Shown in pieces: positions 24,318-34,422 of a DNA stretch of 64,000 bases. This DNA is from a bacterium (GTDB lineage Bacteria > Verrucomicrobiota > Verrucomicrobiia > Limisphaerales > J093), in contig JAJXZJ010000029.1 of assembly GCA_021780105.1 (NCBI GenBank), positions 1 to 64,000 on the forward strand. The letters are read 5' to 3'. How positions within the stretch are numbered: the stretch's first letter is position 1; each line of letters starts with the position of its first letter. The position numbers and the translations under genes were made by a program. Under the pieces are notes generated by a model, which saw nothing but the letters and a program-made list of their open reading frames with translations, was not told where the DNA came from and ran no database searches.

Positions 24318-26828
24318 TCACGGCACTTGAGACACAGGCGCCTTCGCCTTCGGAGCGGCGAGTGGCAGCGGAAGTTCAGCCGTGAAGGCCAGTTCCGGAT
24401 CGCCGCGCCGCTGCAGCGTCAGACAAAGGGTGCGCAGGCTGGGCCTGAGCCGGTGGACGGTGGACTGGCCGTTGCATTCGAGCGTCACCGGCTTGCTGAA
24501 GTCAATCAGCCGGCCGTCGAGAAACACCGCGGCCGACGGGACGTCTGGTGTTGTGGTCACCGTAAGGAGGTTGTCGTGACAGGCCGCGTCAATTTCCCGC
24601 TCCTTGCCGGGGGCATCGGTGTGAAGCCAGAAGAAGTCCGTGACGACCTTGTCGGTCATCAGCCACGTCAGATCGCGCGGCGCGGGGTTGCGCACGGCGG
24701 AATACATTTCGGCAATCTTGTCGCGATCCGGCAGTCCGGTGTGGCCATTGCCGGGAATGATTTGCACGGTCACGGGATAGATGTCGGTGCGGTCGCCGCG
24801 CAACGCCTGCATCGCCGCGGCAAATTTGCGGTCGCGTTCAATGCGGCCATACATCGTGTCCTTCTCGCCGACCATGCAGGTGAAGACGGTGTTGCGGAGT
24901 GTCTTGCCGGTGGTCTCGCCGTCGGTGGGCGCGCCGGCGCTGGCGTGGATGGCGGCAAAAAGGTCCGGTTCTTTCGGGCCGATCGCGAACGCGCCGTAGC
25001 CGCCATGCGAGTAGCCCATGATGAACACCTTGTCCGGGTTCACGCCGCCGAACAGCAGGAACTCGCGGACCAGGTTGGCGACGAGCGGATAAACATAGAC
25101 ATCGTAAAAACCGTTCCACATGTCGTTGGGCGCGCGCAGGGCCACGTAGTAATAGCCGCCAACTTCGGGATGGTCGCGGTAGTAGTGCTGCATGATCTGC
25201 CACTGGCTGTCGTTGACCTCCTTCGGCGCCCCGCCGCCGCCATGCATGGCGATGAACAACGCCCACCCATCCGCCGGGCGGACACCGATGGTCCGAACCG
25301 TGAACGGGCTGACATGGTTGTCAAAAGATGCCCGGTGCGCGGCGAAGTCCTGCGCGAGCACGGCGTGAACCGGCGCGGCGCGGAAGGCGGTCCAGGCGGC
25401 CTGCCGCACCGCGGCTTCATTCCGGAGCAACAGGCGTTCAAACCGCACCGGGAATTTCCAGACTGCCTGCGCGTTGGCGGACGCGGAAAAGAACCGGAGC
25501 AGTTCGGCCTGTAGCGCGGCTCCGTCACGCGGGTCAAGCCGGCGAACCGGCGGCGGCGGCGCGCACACGGCAGCCGGTGTGATCACGGGGGGAATGCCGC
25601 CGAGAAAGATCGTCAGCGCGTCCTGCGCGTTGGTGCCGGTGGTGAAATACTGCCGATGCACGGCGCCGCCGTGCGTGACGGCAATCTGGTAAGTGTGGTG
25701 CTTGGCCAGTTCAAACGGCAGCGCGTCGTTCATGTCCGCCGTTTCGCCGCGACTCTGGCCGGTGAAACGACGCGTGCCGTCCGCGAGGTCGGTCACCACC
25801 ACGTCGGCGGCGACACGGCTGCCCACGGGGCGGTCGAGCACCCTGACCTGCAGCCGCGTGGCGTCGGCGTCGGCGGGCTTGGCCCTGGCGGCGTAGCGGC
25901 CGGTCACGTTCACCGCGTTCACCCAGTCAATCCGCGGCGCCCACACCAGCGGAAAGGCGAGGCCGGTCTTCGCGAAGCTGCTCGCGTAAATCGCGTGTTC
26001 GGGCACGTCCTTCAGGGCGTGCGAGGCGTTGTCCACGAACCAGCCGTGGTCCAGTCCTTTCGGGTCCGGTTCCGCGGCGCCGGCGAAATGCCAGCCGTTG
26101 TCCCAGACCTCCACCCAGGTGTGATTGCCACTGTTGTTCGCCCAGAGTGGCGTGCCGGCGACGCGGGCGGGCACGCCGACAGCGCGGCAGGCGTCCACCA
26201 GCAGGATGGAAAGGCCGGTGCAGGTGGCGACGCCGGTTGCCATTGTTTCAAACGGCCCCTGATCGGGCCGGTGGCGCTGCGTCGAGTAACGCACTTTGAG
26301 CAGACCAAACAGTTTCTGATTCAGCCGTTGAGCCGCTTCGCCTGGCGTCCGACAGTGCTCGATCAGCGGGGCGGCAATCTCGTAGAGGCGTTTCCGCCAG
26401 TTGTCGCGGGGTTCATTCAGGTTGGCGTAAGGCAGCACATCGTTGAAAAACACGCCCTCCGGCAGACGACGCCCCCACGGGACCGCCGCGCGGACCCGGT
26501 AAGCCAGCGCGAGATCGTCCCGCAGGAATTCGGCCGAAAGACGCGTCAGATCGCGCGGCGGCATGTTCGTGAGCAGAAATTGGAGTCCGTCGCGCTGGGC
26601 GGCCGGTGTCTCGTTCAGCGCGCGGACCAGCTCGCTGCGATTGGTGCCCGCCAGCGCCAGCGCCTCCTCCACTGACGCGGGCCACCACGCGGCGGCCGCT
26701 GCAAACCCGCTGCCGGCTGAAATACTTCCTATAACGACTCCCAGCAGAATCCACGTCCTGATGGCAGGAACGCGCCACAATCTTCCCGCCGAACATGCCA
26801 ATCCCAACCGTCGGACACAGATTTTCAT
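24318..26828 (-). CDS. Exported transglutaminase-like / alpha/beta-hydrolase fusion protein
   Basis: This 836-residue protein combines two enzymes. After an N-terminal signal/membrane region, residues about 180-260 hold a transglutaminase-like core: Cys203 in GVATCTGLSILLVDACRAVGVPAR, His in NNSGNHTWVEVWDNGWHF and a following acidic residue. Residues about 540-760 form an esterase resembling poly(hydroxybutyrate) depolymerase/feruloyl-esterase types: LFIAMHGGGGAP, nucleophile Ser607 in FIMGYSHGGYGAFAIG and His in IIPGNGHTGLP. A short beta domain with PSAAVFLDGRL ends the protein. Transglutaminase cores can act as proteases or amide-forming enzymes, so the reaction is unclear. The fusion suggests linked processing of a peptide-polysaccharide or envelope substrate. 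No neighbour in the operon clarifies it. Confidence 0.82.
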   Translation of the reverse strand: MKICVRRLGLACSAGRLWRVPAIRTWILLGVVIGSISAGSGFAAAAAWWPASVEEALALAGTNRSELVRALNETPAAQRDGLQFLLTNMPPRDLTRLSAEFLRDDLALAYRVRAAVPWGRRLPEGVFFNDVLPYANLNEPRDNWRKRLYEIAAPLIEHCRTPGEAAQRLNQKLFGLLKVRYSTQRHRPDQGPFETMATGVATCTGLSILLVDACRAVGVPARVAGTPLWANNSGNHTWVEVWDNGWHFAGAAEPDPKGLDHGWFVDNASHALKDVPEHAIYASSFAKTGLAFPLVWAPRIDWVNAVNVTGRYAARAKPADADATRLQVRVLDRPVGSRVAADVVVTDLADGTRRFTGQSRGETADMNDALPFELAKHHTYQIAVTHGGAVHRQYFTTGTNAQDALTIFLGGIPPVITPAAVCAPPPPVRRLDPRDGAALQAELLRFFSASANAQAVWKFPVRFERLLLRNEAAVRQAAWTAFRAAPVHAVLAQDFAAHRASFDNHVSPFTVRTIGVRPADGWALFIAMHGGGGAPKEVNDSQWQIMQHYYRDHPEVGGYYYVALRAPNDMWNGFYDVYVYPLVANLVREFLLFGGVNPDKVFIMGYSHGGYGAFAIGPKEPDLFAAIHASAGAPTDGETTGKTLRNTVFTCMVGEKDTMYGRIERDRKFAAAMQALRGDRTDIYPVTVQIIPGNGHTGLPDRDKIAEMYSAVRNPAPRDLTWLMTDKVVTDFFWLHTDAPGKEREIDAACHDNLLTVTTTPDVPSAAVFLDGRLIDFSKPVTLECNGQSTVHRLRPSLRTLCLTLQRRGDPELAFTAELPLPLAAPKAKAPVSQVP

Positions 26829-26954
26829 AACCCTCCGCAGCGTGACAGATCGGCCGTGACTTGCAACGGCTCAAGTAACCGCCGACCGCGGCGGACGTTT
26901 TTGCGCGGTGTTTGGGCGGCCCGGCATGCGGATGGCAAGCCGGCCGGCAGCGGA

Positions 26955-28871
26955 TCAACCCGCCGACGGAACCGCCGAAGCGATGCGAATCGCCTCCAAC
27001 TCCTCCCACCGGGCGTAAAGCCGGGCGAGATTCTCTTTCGCAGCGGCGAGATCGGCGGTGAGCTGGTTGGTGTGCGGCGCGTGCGTGCGGTGAAAATCCG
27101 GCGAGGCAAACAGGCCTTCGATCCGGGCGATTTCCGCGTCCACGGCCAGGATTTGCCCTTCCATCCCCTCCAATTCGCGCGTCTCCTTGAACGAGAGTCT
27201 GCGCGGCTTGGCGGGTTTCGACGCAGCGGCGGTTCGAGAAGGCGCCGCCGATTTGGTTAACGACAAGATGGCCGCGCGCTCACGAGCAGCAGCCACATCT
27301 GTCCGTTGTTTCTTCTCCAGGTAGTAATCGTAGTCGCCGACGCTGTGATGGATTCTGCCGTCGCCCTCGAACGCCAGCACGTCCGTGCAGACACGGTTGA
27401 GGAAATAGCGGTCGTGACTCACGACCAGCACAACGCCTGGAAACGCGATCAGCGCCTCCTCCAGCACGCGCAACGTCGGCAGGTCGAGGTCGTTCGTCGG
27501 CTCGTCGAGGATGAGAAAATTGCCGCCGTTTTTCAGGATGCGCGCGAGCAACAGCCGGCTGCGTTCGCCGCCGCTGAGGTATTTCACCTGCGTGGTGATG
27601 CGGTCGTCGGCGAACAAAAACCGTTTGAGATAGGCCCGCAGGGACAGCGTGCCATTGCCGAAGATGACAAATTCCGTGCCATCGCTCACCTCCTCCAGCG
27701 CCGTGCGCTCCTCGCGCAATTGAATGCGGCCCTGGTCCACATAGTTGAACTTCGTGAGCTGGCCGGTCTTCACCGTGCCTTCGGTGGGCGCCAACTGGCC
27801 GATGACGAGCTTAAGCAAGGTGGTTTTGCCCAGACCGTTCCGGCCGGCGACGCCGATGCGCCGGCCGTTTTCGAACGTGAAATTGAATCCGCGAAACAGC
27901 GTGCGTCCGCCCAGGTCCATGCCCAGATTGCTCAACTCCACCACACGGTTGCCCAGTGCCGGCGGCGGTGGCAGGCAAAGCTCCACGTCCTCCTCGACCA
28001 CCGGCCCGTCCTGCGCGGCGGTTTCGTAGTAACGCTCGAACCGGTTCTTCTGTTTGCTGCGCTGCGCCCGCGGACCCTGCCGCACCCAGGCCAGTTCCTT
28101 TTTCAGAAACATCTGGCGCTTGTGTTCGATGGTGGCGTCGGCGGCCTGACGCTCGGCCTTGTCCAGCAGGTAATCGGTGTAGTTGCCGGCGTGCGAGAAA
28201 AACCGGCCATCGGACAGCTCCACCATGCGTTTCGCCACGCGATCGAGGAAATAGCGGTCGTGCGTGACAACAAGGAATGAACCATGGAATTCATCGAGAA
28301 ACTCCGCCACCCACTCAATGGATTCCGGGTCCAGGTGGTTCGTCGGCTCGTCGAGGATGAGGAGGTCCGGCTGTGCAACCAGGGTGCGGCACATGGCCAC
28401 ACGCCGTTTCTCGCCGCCGGAAAGCGTCTCAATGCGCCGGTTGCCGGCGGGACAGTTCAGGTGCGACATCGCGGTTTCGAGGCGCCGGTCCAGCGTCCAG
28501 CCTTCCAGCGCGGCGATGCGCTGCTCCAGCGCCTCGTGCCGCTTCGATGCGGCCGGCAGCGATTCGAATTCCGCAATCAAATCGAGCACCGGCTTCGCGC
28601 CGTCGCGAATGTTTTCGCGAACGCTCTTCGCCGGATCGAGCATGAAGTCCTGCGGGAGGTAGCTGACGACGAGTTCGCGCCGCCGCGTAATGTCGCCGCG
28701 GTCGGGCGATTGCAGCCCGGCGAGGAGGCGGAGGAACGTCGTCTTGCCGCAGCCGTTGCGCCCGACCAGCCCGATGCGGTCGCCCTCCTCAACGGCGAGC
28801 GTCGCGCGGTCAAGCACCACGCGTTCGCCGTAGCGCACGGTGATTTCAGTGGCGGTCAGGATGGTGGACAT
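26955..28871 (-). CDS. uup: ABC-F ATPase, Uup-like
   Basis: Soluble ABC-F protein with two ATP-binding cassettes and no membrane part; these act on ribosomes, and Uup is also linked to branched DNA intermediates. The 638-residue product starts at MSTILTATEI (28871). Cassette 1 has Walker A GRNGCGKTT, signature LSGGEKRR, Walker B LLILDEPTNHLD; cassette 2 has GRNGLGKTT, LSGGERSR, FLILDEPTNDLD. The linker KKELAWVRQGPRAQRSKQKNRFERY is the ABC-F signature. A C-terminal coiled-coil (EGMEGQILAVDAEIARIE...) matches the Uup DNA-binding domain. The upstream gap is divergent with the mannosidase gene. Confidence 0.92.
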   Translation of the reverse strand: MSTILTATEITVRYGERVVLDRATLAVEEGDRIGLVGRNGCGKTTFLRLLAGLQSPDRGDITRRRELVVSYLPQDFMLDPAKSVRENIRDGAKPVLDLIAEFESLPAASKRHEALEQRIAALEGWTLDRRLETAMSHLNCPAGNRRIETLSGGEKRRVAMCRTLVAQPDLLILDEPTNHLDPESIEWVAEFLDEFHGSFLVVTHDRYFLDRVAKRMVELSDGRFFSHAGNYTDYLLDKAERQAADATIEHKRQMFLKKELAWVRQGPRAQRSKQKNRFERYYETAAQDGPVVEEDVELCLPPPPALGNRVVELSNLGMDLGGRTLFRGFNFTFENGRRIGVAGRNGLGKTTLLKLVIGQLAPTEGTVKTGQLTKFNYVDQGRIQLREERTALEEVSDGTEFVIFGNGTLSLRAYLKRFLFADDRITTQVKYLSGGERSRLLLARILKNGGNFLILDEPTNDLDLPTLRVLEEALIAFPGVVLVVSHDRYFLNRVCTDVLAFEGDGRIHHSVGDYDYYLEKKQRTDVAAARERAAILSLTKSAAPSRTAAASKPAKPRRLSFKETRELEGMEGQILAVDAEIARIEGLFASPDFHRTHAPHTNQLTADLAAAKENLARLYARWEELEAIRIASAVPSAG

Positions 28872-29060
28872 GCCGGATCGTGACGCCAGCAGAGATGGGG
28901 CTTGCCCAAGCCGCATTCCGCAAATCGCGTCACCAAAGCAACCGTAGCGGTGGCTGATTTGATTGTCAGCCCGATTTGCGATCTGTCGTCGAAAATCCGG
29001 GTGATGGTTCGGACAATTCCGGGATTGGCATCCTGACCGAATTGGCGTTCATTCGTGGCC

Positions 29061-31583
29061 ATGAGATTCAATTCCGGCAAATTGGTTTCGGTCCTCTGCG
29101 GCATGCTGCTGGTGGCAAATCCGATGGACCGCGTTTGGGGGGCTGGATTGCAGATTGTCAGCCTGAACGGAGCCTGGGAGTTTGCGCCAGCGGGCGGTGG
29201 CGAGTGGCGACCGGCAACCGTTCCTGGCTGCGTGCATTCTGATTTGCTGGCTGCCGGAAAAATCCCCGATCCGTTTTACCGCGAAAACGAAAAGGCGGTG
29301 CAGTGGGTCGGCGAAACCAACTGGGTTTACCGCCGCACGTTTCAGGTTTCGACGAGCGAGTTGGCCCATGACCGGGTACTCCTGCGATGCCAGGGTCTGG
29401 ACACATTCGCCACGATCCGGGTGAACGGACGCGAACTTGGGCGCACGGACAACATGTTTCGCACGTGGGAATTTGACGTTAAACCGGTGCTGCAAGCGGG
29501 CACCAACAGCATCGAAATCGCCTTCGAATCGGTGCTGCCCTACATGAAGCAACGCAACACGGAACGGCCGTTGTATGAATGGGCCGGCTCACACGAACCC
29601 AAAGGCCGGGCGTGGGTGCGCAAGGAACCCTGCGATTTCGGCTGGGATTGGGGCCCGGTGTTGATTACCTGCGGCATCTGGAAGCCGATCGAGTTGGTGA
29701 CGTTCGATGAGGCAAGGCTGGCGGATGTGGCCATTCTTCAGGATCTGTCGGACAAGACGAAGGCGGAGCTCACCGTGCAAATCAAAGCCGAGACAACCAA
29801 ACCTTCAGATTTGCGAGCCGTGGTCCACGTTACCCAGGCCAACCGACCCATTGCGCAGGAAGAGTTGAATCTCGTGGACGGCGCGGCCACGGCGCATTTG
29901 ACGGTTCACGATCCGATGCTGTGGTGGCCGAACGGCATGGGGAAACACCCGCTCTACGACGTGCAGGTGGATTTGCTTGGCGTGAATCACACCTTGCTGG
30001 ACCGAACGGTCAAACGCATCGGACTGCGCACGGTTCAGTTGCTGCCGGCGGACAACACGCATTCGCTGCGGTTTGCGGTGAACGGCGTTCCGTTTTTTGC
30101 CAAGGGCGCAAACTGGATTCCCTGTGATCCGTTTCCCAATCGGGTGACCCCCGCTGAACTTCGGCGCTACGTTGCCGGTGCGGTCGCCGCCAACATGAAC
30201 ATGATGCGGTTCTGGGGCGGCGGTTATTACGAGGAAGACGCATTGTATGATGCCTGCGATGAGATGGGCATTCTGGTCTGGGACGACTGCAAATTTGCCT
30301 GTTCAAGCTATCCCGCGTTTGATCCTGCGTTCATGGAAAATGTGCGCCAAGAAATCCGCGATAACGTGCGCCGGCTTCGCCATCACCCGAGCATCGCCGT
30401 CTGGTGCGGGAACAATGAGATTTCCCTGATGACCGGCCCCAAGTGGTCCACCAACAGCATGGCGCGCGCTGATTACGACAAGCTGTTCACCGGCCTGATC
30501 GGCGGGGAAATCAAGCAACTCGACCCGCAGGCGCTTTACGTGCCGGGCAGTCCCGAGGTGGGCGATGTCCATTACTGGCAGGTGTGGCACGGCGGAAAAC
30601 CGTTTGAGGCCTACCACAGCCTGAACGGATTCATGAGCGAATTCGGCTTTCAATCGTTTCCCGAACCCAGAACCGTTGACACCTACACGGCGCCCGAAGA
30701 CCGGACCTCGCTGTTCACGCCGGTCATGGAATGGCACGAACGTTCCGCCGGTGACGGCAACAAGATCATCAGCGACATGATGCAGCGCTACTTCATGCCC
30801 GCCAAGGATTTCGACAGCGCCTTGTGGTTGAGCCAGATCTTGCAGGGCTATGGCATCAAGAGCGGAGCGGAGTTTTGGCGACAAAACATGCCCCTCTCGA
30901 TGGGCTGCATCTTCTGGCAGTATGACGACATCTGGCCGGTCGCGAGCTGGTCGTCGGTGGATTATTTCGGCCGGTGGAAGGCGCTGCAATACATGGCGCG
31001 GCGCTTCTATGCGCCCGGGCTGGTTTCCGGTCGCGCTGAGACCACCAACCAGTCCGTGGCCGTTTACGTCACGAGCGATCTCCTCCACTCCAGTCGTGGA
31101 CGGCTTTCCTGGCAGGTGACCGATCTCAACGGGAAATCGTTGGAGCGCGGAAACCAAACACTCGACTTGGACGCTCAAGCCAGTCGCATCGCCAAGAAAT
31201 TGGATGTGGCCGGACTCGCCGAGCAGCACGGCGCCACCAATTTGCTAGTCTGGCTCGAGTTGAAAGTGCCGGGACAGCCGGTTTCCAAAAACCTGGTGAC
31301 GTTCGTTTATCCGAAGGAACTGAACCTGCGGGATCCCGGACTCAAAACGTCCGTTCGCCAGACCGGCGAGGAGTTTCACGTTAAACTGACCGCCAAAGCG
31401 CCGGCACTCTGGACCTGGCTGACGTTGAAGAATTCTGACGCCCGATACTCGGATAATTTCGATCACGTGCGCCCTGGTTCACCCGTTGAAATGACGGTGA
31501 AGCCTCAACGCTCCATGACAGTGGCAGAATTCAAGAATGAATTACAGGTGCATAGTCTTTACGACACTTACAGCCATCCTTGA
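29061..31583 (+). CDS. Secreted beta-mannosidase (GH2)
   Basis: GH2 retaining exo-enzyme releasing mannose from beta-linked mannosides. The product, about 840 residues, has a signal peptide MRFNSGKLVSVLCGMLLVANP; I prefer ATG 29061 over the GTG two codons earlier. The N-terminal sugar-binding domain (SLNGAWEFAP, VPGCVHSDLLAAGKIPDPFYRENE) and immunoglobulin domain precede the TIM barrel with acid/base Glu about 453 in AVWCGNNEISL and nucleophile Glu about 527 in FMSEFGFQSFPEP. The W..GKHPLYDV and KRIGLRTV patterns are typical for beta-mannosidases. It diverges from uup and is convergent with prfC. Confidence 0.94.
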   Translation: MRFNSGKLVSVLCGMLLVANPMDRVWGAGLQIVSLNGAWEFAPAGGGEWRPATVPGCVHSDLLAAGKIPDPFYRENEKAVQWVGETNWVYRRTFQVSTSELAHDRVLLRCQGLDTFATIRVNGRELGRTDNMFRTWEFDVKPVLQAGTNSIEIAFESVLPYMKQRNTERPLYEWAGSHEPKGRAWVRKEPCDFGWDWGPVLITCGIWKPIELVTFDEARLADVAILQDLSDKTKAELTVQIKAETTKPSDLRAVVHVTQANRPIAQEELNLVDGAATAHLTVHDPMLWWPNGMGKHPLYDVQVDLLGVNHTLLDRTVKRIGLRTVQLLPADNTHSLRFAVNGVPFFAKGANWIPCDPFPNRVTPAELRRYVAGAVAANMNMMRFWGGGYYEEDALYDACDEMGILVWDDCKFACSSYPAFDPAFMENVRQEIRDNVRRLRHHPSIAVWCGNNEISLMTGPKWSTNSMARADYDKLFTGLIGGEIKQLDPQALYVPGSPEVGDVHYWQVWHGGKPFEAYHSLNGFMSEFGFQSFPEPRTVDTYTAPEDRTSLFTPVMEWHERSAGDGNKIISDMMQRYFMPAKDFDSALWLSQILQGYGIKSGAEFWRQNMPLSMGCIFWQYDDIWPVASWSSVDYFGRWKALQYMARRFYAPGLVSGRAETTNQSVAVYVTSDLLHSSRGRLSWQVTDLNGKSLERGNQTLDLDAQASRIAKKLDVAGLAEQHGATNLLVWLELKVPGQPVSKNLVTFVYPKELNLRDPGLKTSVRQTGEEFHVKLTAKAPALWTWLTLKNSDARYSDNFDHVRPGSPVEMTVKPQRSMTVAEFKNELQVHSLYDTYSHP

Positions 31584-31616
31584 GTGAGGTTGAAGCGTGG
31601 GGACCGATTGCCTGAG

Positions 31617-33218
31617 TCATTCCCTTGCTGTTTGCACCGGCAGCGCGGAGAGCGGCACGTTCCTGTTTGTTTCAGCGAAATAGTTAGCCGACCAGTCGTT
31701 GGGGAAGAGCACCACCGGATTCTTGCCGAGGTCGTAGGCGAGCTTCGTGCCGCTCGGCAACAACAGGGCGTCGAGTTCGTCTTCGGTCATGCCCTCCGGC
31801 AGCCAGCGGACGACGGTCCACGGCGCGGCTTCGAGGCGCGAGGCCGCGCCGTATTCACTTTCAAGCCGGAACTGCACGACCTCGAATTGCAGCGGACCCA
31901 CCGCCGCGAGCAACGGCAGCTTGACGGATGAATGGCGCAGGTAAAGCGTCTGAATGACGCCTTCCTGCATCAACTGGTCCAGACCCTGGCGAAATTGTTT
32001 GAACTTGGCCGTGTTCGGGTTGTGCAAATACGCAAATGCCTCGGGCGTGAAGCGCGGGATTTCCTTGTAGGTGATGGCCGGATCGGTCGTGAGCGTGTCG
32101 CCAATGCCGAAACTGTCGTGGCCGACCAGGCCGATGACGTCGCCGGGGAACGCCTCGTCCACCGTCTCGCGCTCGTTGCCGAACAGTTTGTGCGAGCTGG
32201 ACAGGCGCACCTTTTTGGCGGAGCGCGAGTGATGCACCGTCATGTCGCGCTCGAATTTGCCGGAGCAAACGCGGACGAACGCGATGCGGTCGCGGTGCTT
32301 CGGGTCCATGTTCGCCTGGATTTTGAAGATGAAACCGCTGAAATGAGGGTGCTCGGGGGAAATCTCCGTGCCCGCCATGATGCGCGGCTTCGGCGCCGGC
32401 GCATGTTTCAGAAAACCGTCGAGCAAAAGCTGGACGCCAAAGTTATTGATGCCGCTGCCAAAGAAAACCGGCGTGGTCCGGCCGGCGAGCACGGCGGCTT
32501 CGTCAAAGTCATGCCCGGCATGCTGGAGCATTTCGAGTTCCTCGACGGTCTTGTGAAACGTCGCGTCGTCAAGCTGGCCGCGAATCGCGGGATCGTGGAG
32601 TCCGCCAACCTCGACCGGCGCGCGATATTGGCCGCCCACGGTGCGCTCGAACAGGTGCATTTGCTGGCCCTGCCGGTCATAGACGCCGCGAAAATCGAGG
32701 CCGTTGCCGATGGGCCAGTTCACGGGGAACGCGCCAATGCCGAGCACGCGCTCCAGTTCATCGAGCAGCGCCAGCGGATCTTTCATCGGCCGGTCGCACT
32801 TGTTCATGAACGTGAAGATCGGCACGCCGCGCTGGCGGCAGACCTCGAAGAGCTTGCGCGTCTGCGGCTCGATGCCCTTGGCCGAATCAATCACCATCAC
32901 CACCGAATCCACGGCGGTGAGCACGCGGTAGGTGTCCTCGGAAAAGTCCTTGTGCCCCGGCGTGTCCAGCAGGTTCAGGCGGTAGCCGTTGTAATCGAAC
33001 TGCAACACCGTCGAACTGATCGAAATGCCGCGCTTCTTTTCCAGCTCCATCCAGTCGGACGTGGTGGCGCGCTGGTTTTTGCGGGCGGTGACCGAGCCGG
33101 CGAGCTGCACCGCACCACCGTAAAGCAACAGCTTTTCGGTCAGCGTGGTCTTGCCCGCGTCGGGATGCGAGATGATCGCGAACGCCCGCCGTTTCTGGAT
33201 TTCTTTGGCAATATTCAC
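31617..33218 (-). CDS. prfC: Peptide chain release factor 3
   Basis: RF3 is the GTPase that recycles RF1/RF2 from the ribosome after peptide release. The 533-residue protein has normal length. The G domain shows HPDAGKTTLTEKLL (G1), the DTPGHKDFSEDTYR motif (G3) and NKCDR (G4); domains II and III include FKIQANMDPKHRDRIAFVRVCSGKFERDM and LLAAVGPLQFEVVQFRLESEYG, characteristic for RF3 rather than EF-G. The start is GTG at 33218. It is upstream-isolated by about 520 bases from infA and convergent with the beta-mannosidase gene. Confidence 0.95.
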   Translation of the reverse strand: MNIAKEIQKRRAFAIISHPDAGKTTLTEKLLLYGGAVQLAGSVTARKNQRATTSDWMELEKKRGISISSTVLQFDYNGYRLNLLDTPGHKDFSEDTYRVLTAVDSVVMVIDSAKGIEPQTRKLFEVCRQRGVPIFTFMNKCDRPMKDPLALLDELERVLGIGAFPVNWPIGNGLDFRGVYDRQGQQMHLFERTVGGQYRAPVEVGGLHDPAIRGQLDDATFHKTVEELEMLQHAGHDFDEAAVLAGRTTPVFFGSGINNFGVQLLLDGFLKHAPAPKPRIMAGTEISPEHPHFSGFIFKIQANMDPKHRDRIAFVRVCSGKFERDMTVHHSRSAKKVRLSSSHKLFGNERETVDEAFPGDVIGLVGHDSFGIGDTLTTDPAITYKEIPRFTPEAFAYLHNPNTAKFKQFRQGLDQLMQEGVIQTLYLRHSSVKLPLLAAVGPLQFEVVQFRLESEYGAASRLEAAPWTVVRWLPEGMTEDELDALLLPSGTKLAYDLGKNPVVLFPNDWSANYFAETNRNVPLSALPVQTARE

Positions 33219-33743
33219 AAACCAGGAAGAGTAACCAACGGTCCGGCGGGAACAAGTTTTGGATGTTGCGCCGGCAAATCACCGACACGGCCCGGACGGC
33301 ATCCGGCGGCCAGACGCCCGCCATTGTCTCCCCCGGCCGGGTGGAGGGGGGTGACGCTGGACAACTTCTTCAAGCGGCTGCCGAACGACCTTGGCGAAGC
33401 GAAAGGCCGGAGCACGCCGGGCCGGATTCGGCGCGGTTCTGAACATCCAGGGATCACCCGCAGTCGGTGAATCGCCGGGAAGAAAGGACGACTCTCCAAA
33501 CGAGGCGGCTTCGCGGAAACAATCGCTGCGCCAGTCCATTGCACGGCCATGGCCAACGGCCCTTGCCGGCCTAACCACGCGCTTCCGCCCGGTTGCCCAT
33601 CCAATGCCGTCGTCACGCTGATGACGGTCGGTGCTTTGCGCCTTTGCACCTTGAAACGCCGCGCGCAAAAGGTTGCCTCATCCGTATTCGCGCCGCGCGC
33701 AATGCCGGTTTGCGGCGGCAGACGGACTGCCCCTGCGGGCGCC
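33219..33743. other. 525-base region with no gene seen
   Basis: Both flanking genes (infA, prfC) run leftward, so this lies between them. ORFs in either direction are short, Arg/Pro/Gly-rich and unlike known families. It contains a C/G-rich stretch (CCCCCGGCCGGGTGGAGGGGGG near 33330). The left part presumably holds the prfC promoter. Confidence 0.4.
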
Positions 33744-33959
33744 TCAGCGGACCCGCCAGGTGATGCGGGCCTTGTTCAAATCGTAAGGCGACATTTCCAT
33801 TTTCACACGGTCGCCGACGGTCAGGCGCACCCAGCGTTTGCGCATCTTGCCGCAAATGGTCGCCAGCACCTGATGTTTGTTGTCCAGTTCCACGCGAAAC
33901 ATCGTGCCGGGGAGCACGGTGGCAACACGGCCTTCCACTTCAATGTGTTCTTCCTTCAT
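33744..33959 (-). CDS. infA: Translation initiation factor IF-1
   Basis: IF-1 is the 71-residue S1/OB-fold factor that binds the 30S A site during initiation. The sequence [27 protein letters not shown] and [32 protein letters not shown] matches the family end to end. I start it at 33959, not at the track's 34193, since the extra N-terminal residues come from the preceding intergenic hairpin region. The usual EL or EG variants are present. It lies downstream of the RRM gene with a terminator between, so it is probably transcribed on its own. Confidence 0.97.
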   Translation of the reverse strand: MKEEHIEVEGRVATVLPGTMFRVELDNKHQVLATICGKMRKRWVRLTVGDRVKMEMSPYDLNKARITWRVR

Positions 33960-34033
33960 AGGCTGATGATGCTGTGCCGGCCGGTGAACACGCAGATCAC
34001 CCCGCCGGCCGGCGAACCGGATGCTGCCAAATG

Positions 34034-34067
34034 AAAAAGGCGGAGTCCGGTTCCCCCGAACCCCGCC
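34034..34067 (-). terminator. Rho-independent terminator of the RRM-protein gene
   Basis: On the minus strand GGCGGGGTTCGGGGGAACCGGACTCCGCC folds into an imperfect G/C-rich hairpin and is followed by TTTTTC. It lies directly past the stop of the RRM-protein gene and ahead of infA. Confidence 0.75.
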
Positions 34068-34083
34068 AGAAATTTCCGAAGGC

Positions 34084-34422
34084 TCAGTAGCGGCTGCGAC
34101 CACCGCCACCGTAACCGCGGCCGCCGCCGCCGCCGCCGAATTCACGGCGACCACCGCCACCGGGCGCCCGCTCTTCGCGCGGCTTCGCCACATTGACGGT
34201 GAGGGCGCGACCGCCCATCTGGGCGCCGTTCAGCGCCTGGATGGCCTTCTGTGCTTCCTCTTCCGTGCTCATGGTGATGAAACCAAATCCCCGCGGCCGG
34301 CCGCTCACGCGGTCCACCATCAGGTTGGCTTCAAGGACCGTGCCGTGCGCCGCGAAGGCGTCCTGCAGGTCGTTTTCGGTGGTTTCGAAGGATAGATTTC
34401 CGACGAACAATTTATTATTCAT
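34084..34422 (-). CDS. Small RRM RNA-binding protein with glycine-rich tail
   Basis: The 112-residue protein, started at [10 protein letters not shown] (34422), is one RNA recognition motif followed by a glycine/arginine tail. RNP-2 is [10 protein letters not shown] and RNP-1 is [10 protein letters not shown]; the tail [21 protein letters not shown] is RGG-like. Such single-RRM proteins of cyanobacteria and Verrucomicrobiota bind RNA and are often cold-responsive. The leader upstream is long (about 200 bases or more) and relatively AT-rich, which would fit post-transcriptional control, but nothing specific is shown. It precedes infA with a terminator between. Confidence 0.93.
   Translation of the reverse strand: MNNKLFVGNLSFETTENDLQDAFAAHGTVLEANLMVDRVSGRPRGFGFITMSTEEEAQKAIQALNGAQMGGRALTVNVAKPREERAPGGGGRREFGGGGGGRGYGGGGRSRY

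Noticed and set aside
34084-34422. Glycine codon runs in the RRM gene as a tandem repeat element
   Set aside because: They simply encode the normal RGG-like tail of the protein.
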